Source of the DNA: Heterotrichella gracilis
Lineage: Eukaryota > Sar > Xanthophyceae > Tribonematales > Xanthonemataceae
Assembly (NCBI GenBank): GCA_032358255.1
Contig: JAULBX010002224.1
Coordinates: 124,001-188,000, forward strand
Reading direction: 5' to 3'
Length of the DNA stretch: 64,000 bases
Part shown: one piece after another, positions 48,997 to 59,500 of the stretch
Layout: each line of letters starts with the position of its first letter
Position numbering within the stretch: position 1 is the stretch's first letter
The notes under the pieces: model-generated
Databases searched by the model: none
What the model was told of the DNA's origin: nothing
The model's input: only the letters and a program-made list of their open reading frames with translations
Program-made: the position numbers and the translations under genes

Positions 48997-51900
48997 TCAT
49001 CCAACTTGGCCACGTGGAACAAAGCGACCATACTTCTTGTACTTCTTTGCAAATGAACGTTTTCTGCTGAATGCGCCTTCCACAGGCTCGTTTGCTTCAA
49101 CCGCTGCTTTGATCGCTTCCACCAGGTTTGCATTATCTTTTTGGTACAAGGAGGTAACCGTGCCCGATCGGCCAGCCCTTGCAGTCCGGCCAACCTGGAA
49201 ATATGCTTAGTCAGCGCATTTCCAGTGAACAGCATTCAATAATTCCAATCACAATGGTCCAGCAAAAACTACTTACCCGGTGCAGAAAGTCAACTGCAGT
49301 CATCGCAAATTGGGCTTGCACAACATGCGTGACATTTGGAATGTCGATCCCTCGCGCAGCCGAATCAGTGCAGACCAAAATTCCACCTTCCCTGCATAAT
49401 AAGCAACGGCTCTTGTGTCAGAAATTGACACCATGACTGTAATATTTTTGATTTGGAAAAAAACTGTGTTGGTGACTTGCCTGATCATGGTGGCCAGAGC
49501 AGCTGCTCGTTCATCCTTGGGGACACCTCTGTGGTACCTGTACACATGAGGTACCCCCTGCAAAGCTTCTGCAGCTTCATCAACAGAAGGCACATCCGTG
49601 GCAAAAACAAGCACGCGGCCAGGCCCATCCGTGGCCTCCTTGTCTTCTGTTACAACTTGTCGCAATGCTTCTTGCCATCCTCCATCCGCAACCCGTATCC
49701 ATCTAAATCAACAGCATGGACTGCTTATTGTGATGGACTTGGGAAATCAGGCTGGTAGCAGGGGCATTGTTTGTTCTTGAAACTTGTAGATCCCTTCTAA
49801 AGCAATCATACCTGTGACTGAGGAGGGGATTGGAGTAATGCAGCTGCTGGCTGTTGAGCCACACGGCATCTGGAACCATGGTCTTGATGTCGGTTGCCAC
49901 CGATCGCCCACCCTCAGATGGCATTGTTGCTGCCACAAACACATATTGCCGCCTCCAAAACCTGCATCAAAGTCTTAGTCAGGGCACCTCGGCGTACATA
50001 TTTTTGGATCACATCGAGTATAAGCACATGCACGCTCACACGCAGGTGCTGACTAAACCTGTCGTTTCATTTTTACTTGATAAGACGATCAACTTGAATC
50101 TCTTGAAAACTCTCTTAGATGGCTTAGCCAAACAGTGTAATATAATATCATGCAGAAGCACACCTTGATACATCCACCTCTCGACCACTGGTGCTTGACT
50201 CCATGTTTACTGGGGGAGTGTAGCCCGCAGCAATCATGGCCTCAGCACCCCCGTGGCTTGCAGCCTGGCGCATGAGCCTCGGCAGGTCATAGAACTGCTC
50301 ACGACTCAGGCCCAATTGAATGGATGCCTGGCGCGAGTTGCGGAACTTGTCGCCCATGCGCATGAACTGCACCCCACACATGGCACACCAATTATCGCAT
50401 TGCATTTGCACTCAACCACTACATGACATGAGATTGTCACATGCTGCATACAGTCCATTACATTATCCACCCATGCCAGCATGTGGTTTTGCTAGATCTC
50501 GTTCATCATACCTCGTCCAGCACTGACCTAAATGGGTGGTTGATTACCTCACAATGCAAATGCAAGTCCTGGTTATATCACCAGCGAATTCTGAATATTG
50601 CCAGCTGATGCACTTGCTGCCAGTGGAAAGAGCAAGTGTGCATGCACTTCCAAAAGGCAAGCAGCTTGCTGCATGCATGCCTACCTCCATGATCAGCTGG
50701 CTGGGCTTTGCGTATCCGCCTGTGAGCATGAGGTCCGCCTCATCAAACACCACGTGGCGCATGCGGGCGGACAGGCCCTCATCAGACCACTCCTCACCGT
50801 AGCTGGCATCATCCCCGTGCGTCATGCCCGCCTGCAGCGCAAGTGCAGCATATCTTCATGCAGGGTGCCCAAGTGTGACATGCAAAAATGGAGATTGCCG
50901 CGACATGAAAGCTGTGCAAGTCCTCATTACAGGCATGCATTGCTTTTGGTATAGTTCCATCACGCATGAGTGTGATCTGCATCAGCATTCCTTTGGCCCC
51001 CATGCTGGCTGCCGGCCATGCAGTGGCTGGTACCACATGTACATCACTAGCACCACAAACACCACTAACACCACCACCCACCAGTGCGCCAGGCGTGGTG
51101 ATGACAATGTCTGGCAGCTGGAATGGCGGTGGCTGCCCAGCCGACAGGTGCTCAGTGTGCAGCAGCGGCTTGCCCTCATCATCGGTGAGTGAGTCAGCCA
51201 CTGCTTTTGCCTGGGCGCACAGCGCTGCATTGGGGCACAGCAGCAGCGCACCAGGCCGCAACCTGCGCCGGGGAGCACAGGGTGTCAGACTAGGCAAATC
51301 TGATTGACACTTGCTGGATTGTATCACCCCTGCACCATGAACACTGCATGCACGAATCTCTCCCATATGCTGCCGTAATCCCTGTTTCTTGCCTGTGGTT
51401 TGGGTCGTAGTTGGGCAGCAGCTGCTGCTGCTCCCGGAGAGCCAGGAGGGACTGGACGATGGGGAGAAGGTACGACAGCGTTTTGCCACTGCCCGTCTCC
51501 GCCGCCAGCACAATACTCTTGCCCTCTAGCAATGGTGGCAGCGCCAGCTCCTGCGTAGCACAGCACAATGTTGAAGGTTGCCTCAGCCTAGTAGGGCGTT
51601 TGTTGCCACCCGAACACAGGCGAGAGTAGGCATGCCATGGGTGAGCCAGCCCTCAGTGCTCATGCCGCAGCACCAGGCAAGCATTACAAATGCATACACT
51701 ACTGCAATGCAATTCAATTGCCTGGGAAGCTAATTATGTGCAGGCAACTACCTGTACTGCTGCTGGCCGGGAGTAGCCGCTGCACACCACTGCAGCCAGG
51801 ACCACACCGGAGATGCCCAGCTCGCCAAAGCTTCCATGCCTCTTTGCGAAAAACTCCTCGCTGGCACTTTCAGAGGCTTGTGGTGCCACACTCTGCGAGG

Positions 51901-52126
51901 CCACCTGGACACCTCTGTGTGGTGTGGTACTGACACAGCCCTTGCGGGTGTACAAGCTAGGCTGTGGCACTGTACACCTCACCCAACTGGCTGGAAAGAA
52001 TCCAGGTGAGTGCAGAGCCGCTTGTGGGCGAAGAGCAAGCCTCAAAAGCCTTGCAGCGTGCATACTGGGAAGGCGGTGGTCGTGTGTGGATGCTGCAGAA
52101 CTTGTTTGCAGCTGTTGGTAGCGCAT
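48997..52126 (-). CDS. DEAD-box ATP-dependent RNA helicase, probably organellar
   Basis: Nine exons, 52126-51752, 51550-51393, 51262-51082, 50831-50685, 50366-50164, 49961-49812, 49702-49481, 49391-49277 and 49194-48997, give 582 residues. Motifs in order are a Q motif (GYSRPAAVQ), I AETGSGKT (about 142-149), TPGAL (Ib), II DEAD (about 268-271), III AATMPSEG in place of SAT, the CTDSAARGIDIP block (motif V) and VI HRVGRTARAGRSG. The C-terminal tail is basic (FSRKRSFAKKYKKYGRF). The Arg/Ala/Leu-rich N-terminus suggests import into plastid or mitochondrion; plant RH22-like helicases in ribosome assembly are the nearest resemblance. Two introns need GC donors (51392-51263 and 49480-49392). ATG 52063 (MHAARLLRLALRP) is an alternative start. 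Confidence 0.92.
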
Positions 52127-52474
52127 TGTTCGTTATGTAGCAGCGTGGTCCAGTTTGACCAACCTAGAACACCGTGAATTGGTTTTAATAAAGTGGCCGT
52201 AGTGATTATTAGCAGCGCATTGTTGTTCTCAGTCGCCTATAACCTGTGCACGCCGCCAGCATATGCATGCGTTTACTATGCATGCATGCGTTTATGCCCA
52301 CCAACAACAACCCGTGTAGTGTGCAGCAGTTGGTTCGAGAACGTACATATAATTATCACCCTACGTGATAAAAAGCGTGTGTTGCTGAGCGTCGCTGTGT
52401 TTACGTGCTGGGCGCGCAGACTGTCAGCAGAAACCGCGGGACCAAAACCGCGGGAAGGGAAAAAATAAGGAGTC
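52127..52474. other. Upstream region of the DEAD helicase
   Basis: About 350 bp that should hold the helicase promoter. It contains ATATGCATGCG and TATGCATGCATGCG palindromes at about 52260-52290. No gene was recognised. Confidence 0.4.
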
Positions 52475-52768
52475 CTACCAGGACGTCGAGTGCATATCTT
52501 CATGCAACGGGACAGCTTTGCAACAAACCACTGCGTGCTGCTGAACACCCAAACCGCAATTGCAACAAAGAATCGGCTTGGGCTGTGTCTTTGAACTCGT
52601 GGTTGTGCTCGTCATCGCAGATGTTAGCATGCATGCATTCAATGCACCTGTGAACCCGGCAATGGCAATCAAACCCAGCAATATGTATTTGATGAAAGCC
52701 TTGCGCAAACGCAAGACTCTGTCTTGCGCCTCTGTGCTGTAACCCAACATACCAGTCTCGTGGGCCAT
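52475..52768 (-). CDS. Possible small membrane protein
   Basis: An open frame of 97 residues from ATG 52768 has a basic stretch (RLRKAFIKY) followed by one hydrophobic segment of about 20 residues (ILLGLIAIAGFTGALNA) and a Cys-rich tail. No family was recognised. It sits head-to-head with the PP2C gene, whose alternative start ATG 52767 overlaps it in a CATG palindrome. It may instead be the opposite-strand shadow of the PP2C leader, and the tail after the hydrophobic segment may be intronic. Confidence 0.35.
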   Translation of the reverse strand: MAHETGMLGYSTEAQDRVLRLRKAFIKYILLGLIAIAGFTGALNACMLTSAMTSTTTSSKTQPKPILCCNCGLGVQQHAVVCCKAVPLHEDMHSTSW

Positions 52769-52880
52769 GCTTCTCACTGGTCCGCTGGAAGTTCCAGCCC
52801 AAGCATGTTGCCCAACAGGCAGTGGGCGTTTCTTTGCTAGACCAGCGGCTTCACGGCACCCCGTGAGCAAGGCCTATGCG

Positions 52881-55395
52881 ATGATCGACTGTGGGACCTT
52901 CACAGACCCTGGTACACGATATGGGAGCTTGAATCAGGACTTTGTGGTAAGGCATGATGTTGGGGTTGTCAGTGTTGGGGAGTTGTGGGTGTTGTTGGTG
53001 TTGGGGTATTTAGGGTATTGGGTTGTTGTGGGTGTTGGGGTGTTGTGGGTATTGGGGTGTTGTGGGTGTTGGGGTTAGGGGTGTCACTGCCGACCTATGC
53101 AGGTTGGAACGTTGTGGTAACACTGACCAAAAACCCACATGCCCACCCTCCTGCAACCCCGTAGCCCCATACCTCACCGGGCTGAATTAGGGCAAAAATG
53201 CAAGCAAGCAATGCAGTAGCACTCAAGCGGTGCGGCCCTTCCCCTTAGGCCCTGGAGGAGCTGCATGACCACAACCACCTCAAGGAAGTGGGCGGCTACC
53301 AGTGCCTGCTGGCTGTGGTGTGCGACGGTAGGTTACCCTACACCTGGCATTGCGTTGCTGTGCAAAGGGCAGGGGAGGTTCGACCAGCTGCACCAGATGT
53401 CACACCTGTGCAGCCGTAACCTGCGACCTCAAATGTGCCTCATGCGGTGCCTACCACGCCACTTCCAACCTGCTGTGCCACTTGCAGGGCATGGGTTTAT
53501 GGGGGAGGTGTGTGCGGAGACTGCGGGAAAGCAGGTCCTGAAAACCCTACTCAAGGATCAACGGATACTGCACAAACCCCTCTGGGAGATCGAAGAGGCC
53601 ACTCTGCAATCTGTTCTTGCGGTGCGACCCTTTGGTTCCTACTGTCGTGCTTGCAAGCTAATTTTAATAAACGCAAATGTAAAAGTTGATCGTGTGGCTA
53701 GTTTCTGCGCTGATATAGTGGTTGCTGGTATGGTGCAGGATGCGTTTGCTGCAGGGGACAAGGCAGCGCTGCAGCTATATGCACAGCCACCCGCTGAATA
53801 CTACTCACCAACCACGGATGGGTGCGTTCCCTGCCTTCCGACCTTGAAGCTAGCCATTTGTTGCCCTACCATGCATGTGTCTATCAGCTTGTGGCCTGCA
53901 CGCAAACCCTAACCATGCCACCTGTGTTTAGGGATTTTCCAAACTGAGCCCTCAGCAAATTCTATTCCACCGTTGCATATTCATATTGACCGCTCAGCAG
54001 GGGTTACGCCACTCTGGCGTCTGCATATAATTCCCTCAGCAAGAGAGTGCCACGCTATGACCCTCAGCAAGACACTCTTAATACCCTCATAAATACCCTC
54101 AGCAAACCCTTCAGCAAACCCTAAGCAATGTCAGTGCCATGCGTGCAGCACGCCAGAAAAGTGGCTCCTGAAGCAGTCTGCGCGCGCGCCCTTCTACACG
54201 AATGAAGCCACAGGGGTGCGTCGCATCATGGAGTTTGGGGCGACGTGCACGGTGGCGCTGGTCCAGCACATGACCATTGTGGTGGCCAACGTGGGTGACT
54301 CCTCAGCGGTCCTTGGCAGGTGCGCAGGAAAAAAAGGCTCACGCCAATGCTCTCCTGTAGCTCAGGACCATGTAATCGACCCTATGCAGACGAGCGCTGG
54401 CAAATTCTGCCTCAAAATATCCGATCTGGACAATGCTGCATCCCGGTTCCACAGCGGACCAGCTGCATCCCGGTGCAGAATAAGGGAGATTGGCTCTAGA
54501 TTTCCCACCGTGGCTCAAACCTGGTTGCAAAGGGTCCTGATTTGCGCTCATGCAGGGAGATGCCCGATGGCACATTTGAGGGGATCACGTTATCAGTGCG
54601 ACACTGGGGAGGTGACAGCGGGGAGCGGCATCGGGTGCTAAGGGAGCACAACACATGGGTATCGTTTGGCAACGACGATGAGGATCTTAACTACTTCAAA
54701 ATTGTACAGGGCACGTGGAAGGTGAGCAGAGGCGTCACACTAGATGATGGGCTTGCCAGATGAAGGGCATAATGTGTGTGCTCAGCTGCACTAGTGCGCA
54801 CGTAAGTATCAGGCCAGACGGCAACAGGCAGCGGGGACAGCGGCATGATCACCTGAGGCAATGCTATCAGGACATGTCCTCACCGCACAGCCCATGGCCC
54901 ACATGCCCCACCATACCACCTGCATGCGCCGCATGCCAGGAGAGCCATGCACCTGCAGCCGCCATCCATTACGGACCCTGCATGCGAGCGCACCCACCAG
55001 CCCCATCAACCGTGCTGCACGGCTATGAGCTCGATCCTAAACCTGCCTGCAAGCACACCCATCAGTCCCACCACACCCTGCTGCAGGGCTACGAGCTGGC
55101 CATGACCCGCTCGCTAGGCCACCGCATACTGGCCTCCTACGGCATCATCCACACGCCCCACGTCTGCCGCCGCACACTCTGCCACGAGGATGTGTGCCTC
55201 ATAGTGGCCAGCGATGGGGTGTGGGATGCCTTCGAGCCCAGTGAGGCGGTTGGCTTAGTGGTGGATGAGCTAAGGAAGGAGACAGCTGCTGCCGAGGATG
55301 CGGCGCAGGTGCTGGTGAAGGAGGCTATTGCTCAGGGCTTGGAGAGCCCGAGGGGGGAGGCGGATAATACAACGGTGGCATTATTTGTATTCTAG
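52881..55395 (+). CDS. PP2C-family Ser/Thr protein phosphatase
   Basis: A Mg/Mn-dependent phosphatase. Exons 52881-52946, 53249-53327, 53488-53621, 53739-53821, 54149-54319, 54556-54721 and 55087-55395 give 335 residues. Family blocks are VVCDGHGFMGE (metal-binding D48-G49), FGATCTVALVQ, IVVANVGDSSAVLGR, GYELAMTRSLGH, LIVASDGVWDAF (D276) and the final EADNTTVALFVF (D326-N327). GDS is present, while the usual GD after the TRSLG-type motif reads GH. The middle segment (about 178-233, MPDGTFEGITLSVRHWGG) is unlike typical PP2Cs. ATG 52767 would add 38 residues; 52881 is chosen because the conserved part begins soon after. Phases of all introns agree. Confidence 0.88.
52960..53080 (+). repeat. 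G/T-rich minisatellite in PP2C intron 1
   Basis: Irregular GTTGGGG and GTTGTGGGT units over about 120 bp on the sense strand, a candidate G-quadruplex tract. Confidence 0.8.
54985..55105. repeat. 64-bp acceptor-side duplication before the last PP2C exon
   Basis: The block CTGCATGCGAGCGCACCCAC...GGCTATGAGCTCG at about 54979-55034 is repeated at about 55047-55100, where it forms the true CAG acceptor and the first codons (GGCTACGAGCTGG). CCTAAACCTG lies at the joint. Confidence 0.8.
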
Positions 55396-56533
55396 TGTTT
55401 TTTTTGTGCCTTGAGGAAGGGGAGGTGGGGGTGGGGGGTGCCTGGTTTTGTAGCTTTTAGTTTTGAATAACGTGATGGTACATAACAGCGTGCGTTCCTT
55501 TGTATGTGAAATTTTATGCTGGTTTCCACACTGCAGTGACCTTAGACGTGTATACCTGTGCCTTTTGCTGCTACCTTGTACTACTAGGACAATCGTGCCT
55601 CAAGAACGCTAAGATGGCTTGTTCATAGAGTTTATGCAATTAAAATCTCCAATTTAGTTCAACGCTTGAGATAATTCCTCAGGCATAGCTTGCCACCACG
55701 CCATGCAACGGTCTCAAGCCTGATGACTTCTACCAAACCTTATTTTGGCAGCAAGAGCAAATTGGTCAATTGGAGCATGGGGCATTTGGGTAGCTTCAGT
55801 ATATCCAGTGCTTGCTCGGGTCTAGACGGCGGATGTATTTCTTGCGCTTTTGGAAGTCATACGCTCAGCCTGGGACTCGGTCATGACTGAGGGGCTGCAG
55901 GTGCAGTGGCCCAGGGACTAGATCTAGGGGTAATCCAAACCCTGCCCAAACCCTAGCTAAATCCATCCCGTGTGCTGTCATTCCAAATTTCCCCCTGATA
56001 ATTTTGGTCAAACGACCTTTTTCTTCCTGCAACCTTCGTCTGAAGAGCTAAAACGTGTGTTTCGCAAGCCATCCTGCCGGTTACCAGATAGCTGAACTCG
56101 CGAGCGTTGGGGGTGTTGCACGACCTTTGCATTTGTGCCGCGGCGCCTGGCCAAATTTGCGTCAGACTGGGTCCCTTTGACCAGTAACACCAGTCAAGTG
56201 CAGCGTTGCCCTCCCACGCTTTCTTGGGTGCTCAGCGCTGATACTGTTTAGAACGCCCACTTAAAAGTTTCCGTTACCTGAAACCACCTTTCCAGTGGCG
56301 CAACATCCATTGTGGGTTATTGAACGAGGTACTCACCCGTTACAACTGCGAGCAGTACACTGGACCGTGCGAACGGCTTCCCTGGCAGTCCCCGCCATAC
56401 TACGTTGTCAAACTAGCCATATACTTTCTCGCAAACTCGCACAATTGCCTATACGTGCGACTGGATTTGAACTATGCGACTGCAACTGCATGCATATGTG
56501 ATGGTCTAGGACAAGAAAATAGCTCTGGACAGA
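55396..56533. other. Spacer between PP2C and the FH2 protein gene
   Basis: About 1.1 kb. It should hold the PP2C 3' UTR (with a T-run just after the stop) and the promoter of the next gene. No gene was recognised. Confidence 0.5.
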
Positions 56534-59500
56534 ATGGCTGACAACCGGCGAGAACCCTTCGGTGAGGTCACCAACAATCGTGCGGCGCAAGTAGATGCTC
56601 AACGTCAGCGTGACGTGAACCAAAAGAACCCGTCAAATGGCAAGCAGCTGCAGAATCCACCCACCAAGGCAGCACCAGCAAAACGGGGCCCTGCCAGACT
56701 TTCCGTGGCCTTGCCAGGCGACGTCTTGCCCAGCAGCCCTGCAGCCCAGCCTTACAACGTGGTCAAGAAGGTTGTCCACTCAACCGGGCAAGGCGCCAAT
56801 GACGTTGTGGACACAACCACCTCCCACCCAGCAGCAGGGTCAACCTGGGTCACTTGGTGCGTTGCCACACAGCTCCCAAGGATAGTGCACTTGCTGCACC
56901 AGTGCACCGGCTGCAGGTATCGTTGACCTCCCTGGTCCTTCTTTTGCAGGAGGAAGGCAGACCACACAGAGTCAGACGTCACACAAAGCTGCTGCCTCTT
57001 GCAGTTGCACCACCAGAACCACACCCACATCACTGTGAAGGTATGGGCCTACCAAGGCATACTGCACGCACTTGCTTGCATTTGGTTGACAGCAGTGGAT
57101 GATTGAGCACTCTCTGTCGCAGGCCCTGTTTGGGGATTTCCAGTCGGTGCCAGGCGTGGCGCTCTTTGCCCACTCCAACTCGCTGACAGAGGTGTTTGAG
57201 GAGTTGGGCCAGGCAGACATACCTGTCAAGAACAAGCCGCGCTTGAAGCACAACTTCTACCTGCATCCACAACAGCGGATAAAGAGGTTCCTGAAAGTCA
57301 CATTCATTGGCCACCAGGACAAAACCGTCCCCGCAGGTGAGTGCTCTGTGCATGCTTTGACCGGTGCAGCCCAACACCATGCTGCCCTGCGGCACTAACT
57401 GCGACCCATTGTTGTGGCAGATGGGCCAGCCTCTCACTGCCTGAAGAGCTTGAAAGTGTCAGGGCTCCCTTCAAGCCTACACGCAGTGCAGACTTCAGCA
57501 TCCCTGGGACAGACCCTGGCGCAACCTCCAGCGCAGGAGTCTGCCCAGGTATGCTCTTGTGCACGCTGGGCCACCATTCACAACAGCAAATGTGCAACTC
57601 CACGCCAGTGAATAAAAACTGTGCCATCCGCTTTGCATACTGGACCACCATTCACAAATTATGGATGTGCATCTTCATGCCAGTGACTTTCGAATTTTGC
57701 CATGTTCAGGAGAGGCAGCGCAAGGGGCCGGTTGCAAACCTGGAAACCCTGCACACAGACATCACCAATCATGCAAAAACTGTCGACCAGAGTGCAGCGA
57801 TGGTGCGTGTGGCTTGTGAACAAGTGGAAAGCAGCTCCCTATTGGCAAAGACAGTGCTGGTGTCGCAGTCTATGTGCGCTGTTCTGAACCCTGATGCCAA
57901 GGGCACAGCCAGCCAGACGTTCAGCTTGAAGAGTCTGCTCGAGCTGAAGCAAATCACATCAACCAGAGCAAGGTATTGCCTACCACCAGGCCAGTCTATA
58001 GTGCATGTCAATTTATGTGCACATCCACTGAAGTCCCTGTTTGTGCAAACTTCCTACACTCTATGGACGTAGTGCATGACACTGGTGCGCTTACTTCCAT
58101 GGCGCTTAGGATAGCCATTAATGCCAGATGCAATGCCCACAGGAGCAGGACACTGCTGCACTTCCTGGCCAGGGAGCTGCGCAATTCTGAGGCTGGAGCT
58201 ACCTCCCTCAAGTCCCAGGTCCCCGGGTTGCGCGCAGCATCCCAGGTGGATCTGCATGCACTGGTGAAGGAGAATGCAGGGCTGTGCGATGGCCTGGCAA
58301 GCGTGAAAGCCTCCACTGCCAACTTCCTGGCACTCAAAGGCCTGGCGCTGCGCCTGCAGCAATGTTCTTCAACCCTGGCTGAGATGGAGGAGGGATACAG
58401 GTGGGGCAGCAAGTCAGTGCCATACTAGCAATTGCTAAATTGACAGCATTGCTTTTCAGGCACAAGATTCCAGCATCTACCACTGACATGCATCAATTGC
58501 GGCAACGGCAGGGCGATGCTGGGCAAGCTCAACATCAGCATCGACGCCGCTCCATCCGATTTCTTCAGCACGTGGGACATCTTTGCCGAGGACTTGGAGC
58601 AAGCCCAGCTGGACAACGAGGTTGCCGATCTGCAAGCATCTGTGCGGGCGAGCGCTGAGCTGCTGCTGGAAAATGTGGCGCAGAGCACTGCCGCCAAGGT
58701 TGGTGGAGGGTTCTGGGGCGACGTGGTGATCACATGTCAACAACCAAGTGGAATCACGCGTTGCATCATGCTGTGGCAATGCTGCGGTGATTGCGACTGC
58801 ATGCTGACAGTGAGGCTGTGGTGGCATGCAGGAGAAACAGAAGCATGCTCAGGTAGCAGTACCCGTGGAGGCAGTTGAGCAAGTCACAGACCCGGCTGCC
58901 ACTCAGGCAAGTTCCCCTATGCGCCAACTATGATATAGTGCGATAACCATGTAACTGCGATAACTATGCATCGTTTGCATTCCATTTCTTGATCGCCATG
59001 TGCCACAGGGCACATGCACTAGCATAAGCCATTGCATTTGGCCAAGCAATGCGTTTTAGTAATCTGAGTGATCTCCATGCCATGGCATCGCAGGCTGCGA
59101 GTTCCTCAGACAAGGAGAATGCGCTCTCGCTGCCGATCAGTAGTGCGGAGCCAGACGTGCAGGGCAAGGCTGGCGTCCGGAGCAGCACCCAGGCGCTGCG
59201 CATGTCCCGCCGCGACGATGCACCCCTGAGGTACGGCATGATGCTGAACCCCTTGGAGTGGATAATGACAAGCACAGCAGATGCACATAATGGTGAATCT
59301 CAGTGACATAGTATTACTGGATTTTCTGTTTTATTTTTATTTTCTTTTTACAGGTGTATATGTAATATGTACCGTACCTGCAATAACTCATTGCCCCTTA
59401 AATGCTGGAAGTTTTGGGCATGTTATTACCATAAATATAATATTATTGTATTGGTTCTCATGTGCATTTGAGTTGTGGCATGCAGGCTGTCCTACCAGTA

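Noticed and set aside
52200-52470. tRNA gene suggested by GGTTCGAGA near 52331
   Set aside because: No acceptor stem, D-arm or anticodon arm can be folded around it.
58446-58511. Upstream acceptor for FH2 exon 7 (CAG at about 58458)
   Set aside because: It would shift the frame into a stop-containing reading; the CAG at 58509-58511 keeps the phase and the helical sequence.
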